A DNA stretch of 64,000 nucleotides from assembly GCF_006265175.1 (NCBI RefSeq), contig NZ_VDCQ01000012.1, forward strand, positions 95,388-159,387, written 5' to 3'. Under the pieces are notes generated by a model that did not search any database, was not told where the DNA came from, and saw only the letters and a program-made list of their open reading frames with translations. This document shows, piece by piece, positions 17,040 through 26,520 of this stretch (positions are counted from its first letter, which is position 1; each line of letters begins with the position of its first letter). The position numbers and the translations under genes were made by a program. The stretch comes from Paenibacillus hemerocallicola. Its GTDB lineage: Bacteria > Bacillota > Bacilli > Paenibacillales > NBRC-103111.

Positions 17040-18206
17040 TTACAGCCCGTTCATCTCTTCGCGCAAATCTTGCAGCAGCTTGTTCATGTCTGCAGGCATC
17101 GGAGTCCGCACTTCCATCCGATCCCCGGTCCAGGGATGATGCCATACAAGCTTTTCCCCGTGAAGCGCCTGTCTGTGGATATATCTTCTCGTCCCGCCGT
17201 ACATGCCGTCTCCGGCTAGAGGATGGTCGATGGACGACAGGTGGACGCGAATTTGATGGGTGCGTCCAGTCTCCAGACGGAGCCGGACCAGCGTATGGTT
17301 GACGAACGACTCCGCGACTTCGAACAACGTAACGGCCTGTTCGCCGGTTTCGCTGACGCGTCTGCGCGTGGAATGATGGCGGTCTTGTCCGATCGGCTTG
17401 TCGATTTTGCCTCGCTTTTGTTCGAAGACGCCTTCCGCGACGGCCAAGTAAATGCGTTCGATTTTTTTCTCGCGCATCGCCTTGTCGAACTCGTAATGGG
17501 CGAATTCGTTTTTGGCATACAGGACGGGCCCGGTCGTTTCCTTATCCAGTCTGTGGATATGGCGGACTCTGCATGCTTGTCCGGACGCTTCATAGTAAGC
17601 GGCCACCGCATGCGCGAGCGTACCGCGCTGTCCTTGCACGCTCGGATGCACCTCTACGCCGGCGGGCTTGTTCACGACGAGAGTAAAATCGTCCTCGTAC
17701 AAAATGTTCAGCTCCGCCCAATCGGCGGGGAAGCCGGGCGATTCTTGGGGAAACAGCTTCAGTCTGAGATGCTGTCCCTGCTTGACCGCTCCATTAGCGG
17801 CCATCCATTTTGAGGCCAGCTTCGGGGGAACGGGCAGCTGCTTCAAAATGACGGCAACCGGCGCTCCGGCCAGCCCTTCCGGCAGCTTGATCTCCCACCA
17901 TTCCCCTTTGCGTCGTCCCGAACTCAAGCTGATCGCCGATTTGGGCTGGGCCGTAGCGGCTGATCTCCGTTCAGGGGAACCGCCGCGCTTTGGCGCGTCT
18001 GCCGTCGGGGTGCCGTTTCTGCGGGATCTGTCTGGCTTGCCGAATGGTTTGGTTCGGTCGGAGCGTCCCGGCGGAGTCCCTTTTTTGTCATACGGGCCGC
18101 TTTGATGGGCAGAAGCCGGCTTTTGCCGTTGCTCTTGTCTGTGTCCTTGTTTGGCGGACGCATTTCGTTTCGTATTTCGACCGGAATCTCTCACTGGAGG
18201 CACCAC
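17040..18206 (-). CDS. RluA-family pseudouridine synthase with basic N-terminal extension
   Basis: The catalytic domain carries RHIHRLDKETTGPVLYAKN (the catalytic-Asp motif HRLDxxTSG, here with TTG) and GRTHQIRVHLSSIDHPLAGDGMYGG. It is preceded by a short domain resembling a degenerate S4-like segment. The N-terminal ~95 residues are rich in Arg, Lys, Gly, Pro and Ser (e.g. DRSRRNGTPTADAPKRGG), likely a disordered RNA-binding tail. The start is uncertain: GTG 18206 is used as it opens just before this tail, but RBS support is weak and GTG 18203 or 18194 are possible; the frame is open to 18428. It isomerises uridine in rRNA or tRNA. The opposite-strand reading is a shadow. Confidence 0.85.
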   Translation of the reverse strand: MVPPVRDSGRNTKRNASAKQGHRQEQRQKPASAHQSGPYDKKGTPPGRSDRTKPFGKPDRSRRNGTPTADAPKRGGSPERRSAATAQPKSAISLSSGRRKGEWWEIKLPEGLAGAPVAVILKQLPVPPKLASKWMAANGAVKQGQHLRLKLFPQESPGFPADWAELNILYEDDFTLVVNKPAGVEVHPSVQGQRGTLAHAVAAYYEASGQACRVRHIHRLDKETTGPVLYAKNEFAHYEFDKAMREKKIERIYLAVAEGVFEQKRGKIDKPIGQDRHHSTRRRVSETGEQAVTLFEVAESFVNHTLVRLRLETGRTHQIRVHLSSIDHPLAGDGMYGGTRRYIHRQALHGEKLVWHHPWTGDRMEVRTPMPADMNKLLQDLREEMNGL

Positions 18207-18320
18207 GCATTTCTCTCGTTTTTCAATACCGATAATTGTACGATAAATCGGCCGGAAAGAAAAATGGGATTTTATCGGTGCCGAATTGTTACATATAGAT
18301 TCATATAGCAGCATGAATTG

Positions 18321-18349
18321 TTGACATAGAGTTGCCTGATCAGTAAACT
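18321..18349 (+). promoter_or_regulatory. Sigma-A-type promoter for the HAD phosphatase gene
   Basis: TTGACA (18321-18326), a 17-bp spacer and TAAACT (18344-18349) lie 72 bp before the start codon at 18422. Confidence 0.6.
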
Positions 18350-18421
18350 GAAGCGGGAGATGGGAATATATGGAGTTCCTAAATCCATTTCTGAGCGAGC
18401 CTGCTAATCGGGGTGGCACAA

Positions 18422-19195
18422 ATGACATATAAGTTGCTTGCGCTCGACATTGACGGCACGATCTTGAATGAACGGGGACAGTTGACCGCAGCTACGAAGA
18501 ACAGCATCCGAGCCGTCGGCGAGATCGGCGTTAAAGTCGTGCTATGCACGGGAAGAAGCTTTCATCAATGCTCGTGGCTCATAGACGAGCTTGCGTTGAC
18601 CGACCCGATCATTACCCATAATGGAGCAGCGGCGATTCATCCGGGGACAAGAGCGATTTTGAACGCGTACACCTTCGACGTCGGCGAGATGACTCCTTTT
18701 ATTGCATTATGCCGCAACCTCGATATCCGTTTCTATGCAAGCACCGCGTTCGATGTGCTGACGGAGCGGTTCGGGGAGTACGAGTCGGAGCTGTCCCGTA
18801 CATCCGATATTCCGTTCTCGTATACCGATGACATTCTTAAGATTGAAGAGCCGCTGTTGAGATTTACGCTGGACGACCGGCTACGCGTAGGCGGATGGCA
18901 GCACATCGAGACGACGCGCAAGAAAGTGATCAGGGATCATGTCATGAACGTGACGCACCACGGGGTAAATAAAGGAGAAGCGCTTGCCCGGCTCGTCCGG
19001 TCGTTCGGTATTGAACGGGAAGAAGTGATGGCCGTCGGGAATTTGTACAATGATCTTACTATGCTCGAATATGCGGGCTTGGGCGTAGCGATGGACAATG
19101 CTCCGTGGCAGATCAAGCAAAGGGCGGACGCGGTGACGGTCTCCAATAGAGAGGACGGCGTTCATCGCGCCATACACAAATATTTGCTAAATTAA
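18422..19195 (+). CDS. Cof-type HAD-superfamily phosphatase
   Basis: The product is 257 aa from ATG 18422 (CGGGGTGG just upstream; GTG 18413 overlaps this site). HAD motifs: LDIDGTILNERG near the N-terminus with the nucleophile Asp, VLCTGRSF (motif II), Lys in the NVTHHGVNKGEAL segment (motif III) and GNLYNDLTML (motif IV). The C2-type cap lies between. Such phosphatases act on sugar phosphates, phosphorylated cofactors or FMN. The gene is divergent from the pseudouridine synthase and has its own promoter. Confidence 0.9.
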   Translation: MTYKLLALDIDGTILNERGQLTAATKNSIRAVGEIGVKVVLCTGRSFHQCSWLIDELALTDPIITHNGAAAIHPGTRAILNAYTFDVGEMTPFIALCRNLDIRFYASTAFDVLTERFGEYESELSRTSDIPFSYTDDILKIEEPLLRFTLDDRLRVGGWQHIETTRKKVIRDHVMNVTHHGVNKGEALARLVRSFGIEREEVMAVGNLYNDLTMLEYAGLGVAMDNAPWQIKQRADAVTVSNREDGVHRAIHKYLLN

Positions 19196-19252
19196 TACGG
19201 GCGGATCTATTAAATGGTGTTAATTATATGATCACAGTAGGGGGGAAGCAAG

Positions 19253-19945
19253 TTGGCTCAATATGACGGATTCGCGGAGCAGTATCGGGACATGGTGAGA
19301 AAAGGAGGGCCCGAGGCTTCGTTCCGCTATATTATGACGCAGTTGACCCGGCTCGACGATATGCGCGGCAAAACGATCTGCGACGTCGGCTGCGGGCAAG
19401 GGGAATTGAGCCGTCGTTTGGCCTTTGCCGGCGCCCGGGTAACGGGCGTGGATTTGAGCGCGGATCAGCTCGCCATAGCGAGCAGCGATATTGCCGGAGT
19501 ACGTTGGGTACAGGACGATGCGATGAGCTTGGGAAGCTTGCCTGACGAATCGTTCGATTATGTCGTATCCAGTGTCATGCTGATGGATGTACCGGACCAC
19601 CGTCAAGTGTTCCGCGCATCGCACCGCATAATGAAGCCGAACGGCATGATGATTTGGGTAATCATGCACCCGTGCTTCCAGTCCCCGTACAGCCATCCTC
19701 TCGGAGACGGTTCCCGAAAGGTGCTGGACTACCGGGAGCAATTTTGGAAATCGCATGGCACGGGAACGATTCGATCGACGCTCGGTGCCCATCACCGGTC
19801 ATTATCCGCATATATAAACGATTTTTTGAATGCGGGGTTTTCCTTGATCCGTACCGACGAACTGGAGAGGCTGGATCAATCGGTCGACGTGTTGCCCGCC
19901 CACTTCGCCGCGATAGGACGAAAGGTCGAATCTTTTGGCAAATGA
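19253..19945 (+). CDS. Class I SAM-dependent methyltransferase
   Basis: The product is 230 aa, starting at TTG 19253 after GGGGGGAAGC. Motif I ICDVGCGQGELSRRLA binds S-adenosylmethionine; GVDLSADQLAIA is motif II and VVSSVMLMDVPDHRQVFRA the motif IV region, as in UbiE/Methyltransf_11 proteins. The C-terminal part (WKSHGTGTIRSTLGAHHRSLSAYI) resembles small-molecule methyltransferases. The methyl acceptor is unknown. It lies between the HAD gene and the chemoreceptor gene without shared function. Confidence 0.88.
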   Translation: MAQYDGFAEQYRDMVRKGGPEASFRYIMTQLTRLDDMRGKTICDVGCGQGELSRRLAFAGARVTGVDLSADQLAIASSDIAGVRWVQDDAMSLGSLPDESFDYVVSSVMLMDVPDHRQVFRASHRIMKPNGMMIWVIMHPCFQSPYSHPLGDGSRKVLDYREQFWKSHGTGTIRSTLGAHHRSLSAYINDFLNAGFSLIRTDELERLDQSVDVLPAHFAAIGRKVESFGK

Positions 19946-20029
19946 GAGTACCCCCTGTCGAAATCGCGGATTCGTTGTAGTACAATGGTACTATTGCGTC
20001 AATGGTGACAAAGGCCGGGAGGGTTCGGA

Positions 20030-21739
20030 TTGAAAAGCTTGCAAACTCGCATTTTACTTTTTTTCTCTGCTCTGATGCTATTGGCCGGGAGCGTTCTCAG
20101 CTACTCGCTGTACATGTCGTCCGCGAATTTGATCAAGAAATCGCTGGGCGATCAAGCCAAGACGATCGCGGCGAACGCGGCCAAAAGAATCGACGCGGAA
20201 GCATTCCGCAATCTTAAAGCGGATTCGGACTATTACAGGCAGCTCAGATTGCTGCTGAACGACATGAAGGAAACGAACGGATTGAAATATTTGTATACGA
20301 TGACCGAGAGAACGATCGAGGGCAAGAAGGAGTACCTATACGCCGTTGACGGTGCGCCCCTGGACGCCAAGGACGACGTCTCCGCCTTTGGCGAAGCGGA
20401 GAACGAACCGTATCCGGAGCTCGCTCAGGCGTTTGAGCAGAAACGGGAGCAAGTGGGGGAACTGTCGAACGACGAGCAATACGGTGCGACGGTCACCGCC
20501 TATGTGCCGATTCTCGATAATACGGGGGCGATGGTCGGCATCGTAGGGGCGGATTTCGACGCCGAGGTCGTCTACAATCGGCTGCAGAGCAACTCCCGAT
20601 ACATGCTGGCGGTTACGGCGGCCGTGCTGATCGTAGCGGTCGCGGCGATCTGGCTGTTCGCGCGCATTGTTGTCGGTCCGTTGAAACGGTTGACGGATGC
20701 GCTGAAGCTTGTGCAAGCGGGAGATATGACCGTACGGGTCGACATAAGCCGCAAGGATGAAGTCGGCGAGCTGTCGCGGGCGTTTCAACAAATGGTCGGC
20801 GATTTGTCTTCCATGATTCGGGCGATCCGGGATAATGCGGTGCAATTGAACGACGCCTCGCGGTTGTTGTCCGCCAATGCCGAGCAGACGGCCGGTTCCG
20901 GCATCCGGATCACGTCGAGCATCCGCGAAGTTGCGACCGGCGCGGCGGTGCAAGTGCAGCGCTCCACGGAAACCGCGAATTCGATGGAAGAGATGAGCGG
21001 CGGGATCCAGCGGATTGCCGAGTCTAGCGCTATCGTGGCGGAAGCGTCTCTCCGCGCTACCGACGAAGCGAAGCTCGGGAACGTCCGCGCCGAGCGGGCA
21101 ATGGATACGATGACATCGATCGTTTCGTCGACCGAAGCGATGGCTGACGAGATTGCCCGATTGGAGCAGCGAACCGAAGAAATCGGGCAAATCGTCGTCG
21201 TCATGACGGATATTTCCTCCCAGACCAATCTGTTGGCGCTTAATGCGGCGATCGAGGCGGCCAGAGCGGGGGAGCATGGCAGAGGCTTCGCCGTCGTAGC
21301 CGATCAGGTGCGCAAGCTGGCTGGGCAGGCCGAGGAGTCCTCGCGTCAAATTGCCCAGCTTGTCCATAACATTTCGCAGGAAACGATTCGCGTAGCCGGA
21401 TCGATCCGCGACGGTTCGAAGGATGTGCAAGCCGGCGTGGAGGCGGTACGGGAGGCGGACGCCTCGTTCCGGACGATTTTGGCGGAGGTGGAGCGGGTAG
21501 CCTTCCAGGTGCAGGAAGTGTCCGCTACATCCGAACAAATTGCTGCCGGGTCGGAGCAGGTGAACGCGGCCATCGACGAGATGGCGGCCATATCCCGCGA
21601 AGCGGCCAAGCATTACCGGGACATAGCCGATTCTTCCGAAGGCCAGCTTACGTCCATCGAGCAAATGAAGCGCTCCACCGAAACGCTTCACGGCATGGCC
21701 GCCCAGTTGAACCGGATGATCGAGAGATTTAAGGTATAG
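20030..21739 (+). CDS. Methyl-accepting chemotaxis protein
   Basis: The product is 569 aa from TTG 20030 (GGGAGGG upstream). A first membrane helix spans ~7-28, then a periplasmic-side sensor of about 155 residues, a second helix (~188-212, [23 protein letters not shown]), HAMP (~213-270), and a long cytoplasmic coiled coil. The CheA/CheW-binding tip reads [18 protein letters not shown]. It senses a ligand outside the cell and signals to the flagellar motor through CheA. A terminator follows at 21747. The ligand cannot be inferred. Confidence 0.93.
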   Translation: MKSLQTRILLFFSALMLLAGSVLSYSLYMSSANLIKKSLGDQAKTIAANAAKRIDAEAFRNLKADSDYYRQLRLLLNDMKETNGLKYLYTMTERTIEGKKEYLYAVDGAPLDAKDDVSAFGEAENEPYPELAQAFEQKREQVGELSNDEQYGATVTAYVPILDNTGAMVGIVGADFDAEVVYNRLQSNSRYMLAVTAAVLIVAVAAIWLFARIVVGPLKRLTDALKLVQAGDMTVRVDISRKDEVGELSRAFQQMVGDLSSMIRAIRDNAVQLNDASRLLSANAEQTAGSGIRITSSIREVATGAAVQVQRSTETANSMEEMSGGIQRIAESSAIVAEASLRATDEAKLGNVRAERAMDTMTSIVSSTEAMADEIARLEQRTEEIGQIVVVMTDISSQTNLLALNAAIEAARAGEHGRGFAVVADQVRKLAGQAEESSRQIAQLVHNISQETIRVAGSIRDGSKDVQAGVEAVREADASFRTILAEVERVAFQVQEVSATSEQIAAGSEQVNAAIDEMAAISREAAKHYRDIADSSEGQLTSIEQMKRSTETLHGMAAQLNRMIERFKV

Positions 21740-21746
21740 ATTGTTC

Positions 21747-21770
21747 ACGGCCGCGAATAGTGGCCGTTTT
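21747..21770 (+). terminator. Terminator after the chemoreceptor
   Basis: ACGGCC / GGCCGT with an 8-9 nt loop is followed by TTTT. The stem is short. Confidence 0.55.
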
Positions 21771-21929
21771 CGTGCTGTTTCGGCTGGGGGATTCGCTGTA
21801 AATTTACGATGTTCATCGAAATGTACGATTATGGCGCATTCCCGTTTTTCCGCCAAACATGATATGATGGATAATCGAATAGTGAATATGATACGGACGA
21901 ACGAGCCGTGCCGGGGAGTGCAAACGCCA

Positions 21930-22898
21930 ATGATCACCCGCATCGTGACGCCATCCGAAAGCGGAAAACGACTGCACCGTTATGTCAGAAGCTTGATGCC
22001 CAATTATCCGTTGGGTCAAATTTATAAAATGATCGACCAAGGCAAAGTGAAGGTAAACGGAAAGCGCAAAAAAGATACGTACGAGCTGGCCGCCGGAGAC
22101 GAGCTGACGATTCATATCGAAGACGATATGTTCAAAGAGGCGAACGCGGGCGCCGTGGAGAAAAAAGTCAAATTCGCAGGCGTCATTTCCAAGATCGACG
22201 TCGTCTATGAGGACGGGGAGCTTCTCGTCGTGAATAAGCCGGCCGGACTGCTGACGCATCCGGACCAAAGCGAACAGAAGGAAACGCTCATTACGCGGGT
22301 GCATGCTTACTTGCACAAAAAGGGAGAGCTGGACAGCAGACTGTTTTTGCCGGCGACGGCGAACCGGCTGGACCGCAATACGAGCGGACTTGTGTTAATA
22401 GGCAAAACGGCCGGGATGCTGCATCAATTGAACCAATGGATTCAAAAGCGGGAATTGGACAAATATTATATTACCGTCGTGGAAGGAGCCCTGACGGAAA
22501 GAGGTACGGTCGACGCGAAGCTGGTCCGGGACGAGTCCGGCAACCGGACGAGGGTCGTGAGGGACGATACGGCCGGTCAACGAAAAGAGACCGAAGCGGC
22601 GGAAAAAGAGGCGACGACCCATTACCGGCCGCTCCAAGCGGGGCGGGGGTACACCTTGATCGAAGTCGAGCTGATCAGCGGAAGAACCCATCAAATCCGC
22701 ACCCATCTGCAAAGTATCGGACATCCGCTCCTGGGCGATATCAAATACGGAGGGAAAGCGTTCGAAGACGTCAACCATCAGCTGCTGCACGCTTGGAAAA
22801 TAAGTCTTGCCGACGGCCGCACCTTTATCGCTCCGCTGCCGCCTTTGTTTCGCTCGGTGCTCCGGAAAACCGGCATCGATTTCGCAATGCCAGTATAA
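21930..22898 (+). CDS. RluA-family pseudouridine synthase with S4 domain
   Basis: The product is 322 aa from ATG 21930 (GGGGAGTG upstream); the frame is open further back but the S4 domain begins right after this ATG. Residues ~8-70 form the S4 RNA-binding domain (LHRYVRSLMPNYPLGQIYKMIDQGKVKVNG). The catalytic motif is ANRLDRNTSGLVLIG, and GRTHQIRTHLQSIGHPLLGDIKYGG follows. It converts uridines in 23S rRNA or related RNA. It differs from the 17.0 kb paralogue, which has a basic tail and no clear S4. A terminator follows. Confidence 0.92.
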   Translation: MITRIVTPSESGKRLHRYVRSLMPNYPLGQIYKMIDQGKVKVNGKRKKDTYELAAGDELTIHIEDDMFKEANAGAVEKKVKFAGVISKIDVVYEDGELLVVNKPAGLLTHPDQSEQKETLITRVHAYLHKKGELDSRLFLPATANRLDRNTSGLVLIGKTAGMLHQLNQWIQKRELDKYYITVVEGALTERGTVDAKLVRDESGNRTRVVRDDTAGQRKETEAAEKEATTHYRPLQAGRGYTLIEVELISGRTHQIRTHLQSIGHPLLGDIKYGGKAFEDVNHQLLHAWKISLADGRTFIAPLPPLFRSVLRKTGIDFAMPV

Positions 22899-22920
22899 GC
22901 AAGCCATACGCCGAGGAAAT

Positions 22921-22949
22921 GGCGCATCCCGCCCGGGGAGCGCCTTTTT
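22921..22949 (+). terminator. Rho-independent terminator
   Basis: GGCGCATCCC pairs with GGGGAGCGCC around a 4-nt loop, then TTTTT. Confidence 0.8.
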
Positions 22950-23076
22950 GCCGTTTTGTTAATTAATTCACATATGGATTTCGGGAAAAGTCTGGTAAAC
23001 TCTAGTACAATGTCGGACCGCCAGTTCTTTTACTTTGTACTTTTCGTAACAGTTACAGACAGCTTGATCGACGGAG

Positions 23077-24858
23077 ATGATGGACTTGAGGACCGTAATG
23101 TTGCTCGTATTCATGGCGTTATGCCATTTGGCATGGATTTCCGATGTGTCCGGCGCTTCCGCGGACGGGGCACTGCAATTGAATGAGACGATACAGTCTT
23201 ACGACGCCAACAGGTATTTGGATATATTGGAGGACCGGGACGGTACGCTGACGATAAGCGATATGGGAAAACCGGAAATTGCCGAGCGATTTGCGCATAA
23301 TGACGGCCGCATTCCCGGCTACGGTTATACGAAATCGGTATACTGGGCGAAGCTGGAGCTGGACAACCGGACTTTTCAAAGGCAATGGCTGCTGAACATA
23401 GACCAGCCTCCGATGGATAAAATCGATATGTATGTATCCGACGGCTCCGGGCAATGGCTGTTCAAGCGGACCGGGGACGCATATCCTTTCGCCGAACGGG
23501 AAGTGCGCAATCCAGATTTTTCGTTTTACCTCGATATCGGTCCGGACGAGACGAAAACCGTCTTTCTCCGTTTCGAGACGGAAGGGGCGATGATATTCCC
23601 TGTCAAGCTCGCAACGCCGGTCAAGCACGCCGAGCAGCAAAAAGCGATGGATTTGCTGATGGGCGCTTCCTTCGGCATCCTGGTCGTCATGAGCGTGTAC
23701 AACACGATACTCGCCTTCTTGCTTCGTTCCAGAACGTACGCGTACTATGTGTTCATTAACGCGATCGCGGCATTGCTGTATGCCTCGTTGAACGGAATGG
23801 CTTACCAATATTTGTGGCCGGAAGCGGTATGGTGGAACAATCGGGCGATCGTCTTCTTCATCTGTTTGGCGCACATTGCCGCTTTGTTGTTTTCGCGTAA
23901 TTTTCTCAAGCTGGACCGCTATTTTCCGAACATACACCGCCTATTCACCTGGTTCATTCTGATTGAGCTCGCCAATATCGCTGTGCTGTTCGCAAATTAC
24001 AGTGCCGGACTGCGTCTCGCTGCGTGCATGCTTGTCCTTATCGATTTAACGATCGTCGGCGTTGGGGTCGCCAGCTTGTGGAAAGGGTTTATGCCTGCCC
24101 GGTTTTTCATGGCGGGCTGGGGCGTATTTATGATAGGCAGCGTATTGACGCTGCTCGCGGATGCCGGAATGCTGCCCCAAATCTTTCATATCCGGTATGC
24201 CTCCCAAGTCGGTTCCGTATTCGAGGCGATTGTCCTGTCTCTGGGGCTAGCAGCCCGAATTCAATCGATGAGGGTGGAGAAAGAACAGGCCGAGGCGATG
24301 TTGATACAGTCGAAACAGCAGGCGGAATCGGACTTTTTGACCGGGCTGTACTCCCGGCGGTATATAGTCGGTCAGTTCGAAGCTTTGCAGTCGTTTCCCG
24401 ACAGCCGCTCGTTCTCGTTGCTGCTCATGGACATCGACTTCTTCAAAAGGATCAACGACACGTACGGTCATGAGACCGGAGATTCCATCCTGAAGCAATT
24501 TGCCGCGATCATCCGCGGCAGCCTTCCCGAGAAAGGGATTGCCGCCAGGTTCGGAGGAGAGGAATTCGTCATCCTTCTGCCGGATTGCGACATGCGGTCG
24601 GCTTATGGCGTTGCGGAACGACTGCTGGATTCCGTGCGCAAGTATCCGTTCCGCGCCGGGGAAATTTCCATCCCGTGTTCGGCGAGCATCGGAGTTGCCG
24701 AATGGAAGGGCAGCGAGCTCGAATCGTTCGAGTCATGCGTGCGCAGAGCCGATTACGCTTTGTACGAGGCGAAGAAAATCGGCAGAGACCGGGTGTGCGT
24801 CGCAGCCCGGCAGAAGCGGTCGATGGCGGAGGATGCCGTCGCCTTGCCTTCTGAATAA
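23077..24858 (+). CDS. 7TM-DISM sensor diguanylate cyclase (GGDEF)
   Basis: The product is 593 aa. A signal peptide (to about residue 30) leads to an extracellular 7TMR-DISMED2-type domain (~35-180). Seven hydrophobic helices follow (~185-400, the 7TMR-DISM module), then a short coiled coil and a GGDEF domain (~425-580). The active-site loop reads RFGGEEFVILLPDCD, a functional form, so cyclic di-GMP synthesis is likely. DISM receptors sense extracellular carbohydrates or similar ligands. No EAL or HD-GYP domain is fused. The start at ATG 23077 has only a moderate GACGGAG; downstream ATG or TTG codons are possible. Confidence 0.9.
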   Translation: MMDLRTVMLLVFMALCHLAWISDVSGASADGALQLNETIQSYDANRYLDILEDRDGTLTISDMGKPEIAERFAHNDGRIPGYGYTKSVYWAKLELDNRTFQRQWLLNIDQPPMDKIDMYVSDGSGQWLFKRTGDAYPFAEREVRNPDFSFYLDIGPDETKTVFLRFETEGAMIFPVKLATPVKHAEQQKAMDLLMGASFGILVVMSVYNTILAFLLRSRTYAYYVFINAIAALLYASLNGMAYQYLWPEAVWWNNRAIVFFICLAHIAALLFSRNFLKLDRYFPNIHRLFTWFILIELANIAVLFANYSAGLRLAACMLVLIDLTIVGVGVASLWKGFMPARFFMAGWGVFMIGSVLTLLADAGMLPQIFHIRYASQVGSVFEAIVLSLGLAARIQSMRVEKEQAEAMLIQSKQQAESDFLTGLYSRRYIVGQFEALQSFPDSRSFSLLLMDIDFFKRINDTYGHETGDSILKQFAAIIRGSLPEKGIAARFGGEEFVILLPDCDMRSAYGVAERLLDSVRKYPFRAGEISIPCSASIGVAEWKGSELESFESCVRRADYALYEAKKIGRDRVCVAARQKRSMAEDAVALPSE

Positions 24859-24969
24859 ATCGTACTCCGTTCCATTTCGCGGCTCTTGCCGCCCGTCTAT
24901 CGACATCTATCCGGCTATAGGCTATTATTCATATAGGTGAAGCTATTCACGGGAGGAAGAACACGATCG

Positions 24970-25734
24970 ATGGAATCGCAGAAGCATAAAGTAAAGTCGG
25001 CCGACCGCGTGCTTGACATATTCGAGTTGTTCGAAGGGGACAAGGACTCCTTCAGCTTGACTGAAATCGCCAGACTGCTGAAGACGCCGCCGAGCAGCAC
25101 TTACTTGCTTCTGCAAAACATGCTGGAGCGCGGGTATTTGCAGACGGACAAGACGGGAAAGCAGTTCCAGCTGGGGCATAAGCTGTTTACGATCCGCAAC
25201 AAACGGCTGAAAGGGAGCAACCTGAGCGAGGAATTTCAGCAGGTGGCCGACCGGCTGTTTCATGAAGTGAACGAAACGGTCAACCTGAGCATCCGGCTCG
25301 GCGATAAGCTGCTCTATATCGGAGAAAAGTCGAGCACGCATTTCTTGAGGTTTACGCCGAATACGGGAGATATGCGGCCGCTGCATGCTACCGCTTCGGG
25401 TAAAGTGCTGCTGTCCGGGATGACCTCGGAGCAGCTCCGCGAAATTTACCCGAACGATGTGTTGGAGAAAGTAACCGACAAGACGATATCCACCTATTCC
25501 GGGCTTTTGGCCGAGCTGGAGAAGGTCAATCGAGAAGGCTTTGGCTACAATATGGGCGAGACGGTGGAAGGCGTGCAATGCGTTGCCGCAGCCGTACTCG
25601 ATGCCGAGGGCAAAGCCGCAGCCGCGATCAGCATATCGATTCCGGTCGTCCGCGTTACCGGGGAAGTGTGGGAGAAGGTACGCGTTTCGATCAAGCAGGC
25701 GAGCGAGGAGCTGTCCCGCAAAGTATATCGGTAG
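24970..25734 (+). CDS. IclR-family transcriptional regulator
   Basis: The product is 254 aa from ATG 24970. Residues ~8-70 form the winged helix-turn-helix (SADRVLDIFELFEGDKDSFS, SLTEIARLLKTPPSSTYLLL). The ligand domain follows (FHEVNETVNLSIRLGDKLLYI, PLHATASGKVLLSGM, GFGYNMGETVEGVQCVAAAV), all IclR signatures. GGGAGG lies 13 nt upstream, slightly far. The next genes encode a CBM9-like protein and an esterase, preceded by a palindromic operator, so a role in controlling them is plausible. A terminator separates them. Confidence 0.92.
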   Translation: MESQKHKVKSADRVLDIFELFEGDKDSFSLTEIARLLKTPPSSTYLLLQNMLERGYLQTDKTGKQFQLGHKLFTIRNKRLKGSNLSEEFQQVADRLFHEVNETVNLSIRLGDKLLYIGEKSSTHFLRFTPNTGDMRPLHATASGKVLLSGMTSEQLREIYPNDVLEKVTDKTISTYSGLLAELEKVNREGFGYNMGETVEGVQCVAAAVLDAEGKAAAAISISIPVVRVTGEVWEKVRVSIKQASEELSRKVYR

Positions 25735-25770
25735 AAGGACGAAAGCGGGAGCTTTCGTCCTTTGCTTTTT
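25735..25770 (+). terminator. Rho-independent terminator after the IclR gene
   Basis: A perfect 12-bp stem, AAGGACGAAAGC / GCTTTCGTCCTT with a 4-nt loop, is followed by TTGCTTTTT. Confidence 0.85.
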
Positions 25771-25792
25771 CCGGAATATCGAAAACATTGCA

Positions 25793-25852
25793 TTGACTGA
25801 AAAAAAATGGGCGTATTATAATGAAGTCGCAAATTGGTAATCGATTGCTAAT
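25793..25852 (+). promoter_or_regulatory. Promoter and palindromic operator before the CBM9-like/esterase genes
   Basis: TTGACT (25793-25798), an 18-bp spacer and TATAAT (25817-25822) form a good sigma-A promoter. Ten bases later ATTGGTAATCGATTGCTAAT (25833-25852) is a 20-bp imperfect palindrome centred on AATCGATT, in the position of a repressor site over the early transcript. Confidence 0.65.
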
Positions 25853-25906
25853 CAGATCAGACGAACCTAGATTAAATGTTGGCATTGCGGGAAAGGAAGT
25901 TTGCGA

Positions 25907-26506
25907 ATGGAGAGCTATGTATACCGATGCGGATATGTTGGCGGTCCGGATATCCGGTGGCAGCAAATCGAACCAATGGAGCTGGTCGACACGGTAGACG
26001 GGGAAGCGGCACGATTGCAAACCGTCGTCAAAATGTGCCGTTCCGACGAAGGCGTACACGTCCGGTTCGAATGCGAGGACGATCATGTCGTGGCGACCTA
26101 TTCGAAGCGGGACGATCCGATCTATAAGGAGGATGTCGTCGAAATATTTCTCGATGAGGAAGGACTCGGAACGCGCTACAAGGAATACGAGATCAGTCCG
26201 CGCAATGTCGTATTCGACGCCATGATCGACAAGAAACCGGGCGAAAGGCCGATTGTACAGGTGGACTGGGACGACGAGCTGCTCCGTACGTCTGTCACTG
26301 CCCGCGAAAATGGGGGGCTCGTGTACGACCTAGTCTTCCCGGTCGGATCTTTCTTCACGCCGCCGGTACCCGGTACGAATTGGAGAATGAATTTTTACCG
26401 GATCGACGACGACCGGCAAGGTAAAAGGCATTATTGGGCGTGGTCGCCGACCGGCAAAGTGGATTATCATATGCCGGAGAAATTCGGAACGATCTTATTC
26501 GAATAA
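25907..26506 (+). CDS. CBM9-like carbohydrate-binding protein
   Basis: The product is 199 aa from ATG 25907 (GGAAAGGAAG upstream). The pattern of a CBM9-type beta sandwich is seen: a middle block VHVRFECEDDHVVATYSKRDDPIYKEDVVEIFLDEEG, then YKEYEISPRNVVFDAMID and a final block GTNWRMNFYRIDD...YWAWSPT. Family members bind sugar chain ends or lie next to glycoside-active enzymes. There is no signal peptide, so it acts in the cytoplasm or is exported in another way. It is 14 bp before the esterase, so the two are one operon. Confidence 0.75.
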   Translation: MESYVYRCGYVGGPDIRWQQIEPMELVDTVDGEAARLQTVVKMCRSDEGVHVRFECEDDHVVATYSKRDDPIYKEDVVEIFLDEEGLGTRYKEYEISPRNVVFDAMIDKKPGERPIVQVDWDDELLRTSVTARENGGLVYDLVFPVGSFFTPPVPGTNWRMNFYRIDDDRQGKRHYWAWSPTGKVDYHMPEKFGTILFE

Positions 26507-26520
26507 GGGGAGGTGCCGGA

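Noticed and set aside
20336..21943. Antisense frame of 535 codons over the chemoreceptor
   Set aside because: It is a shadow of the chemoreceptor gene, without coherent domain or start signal.
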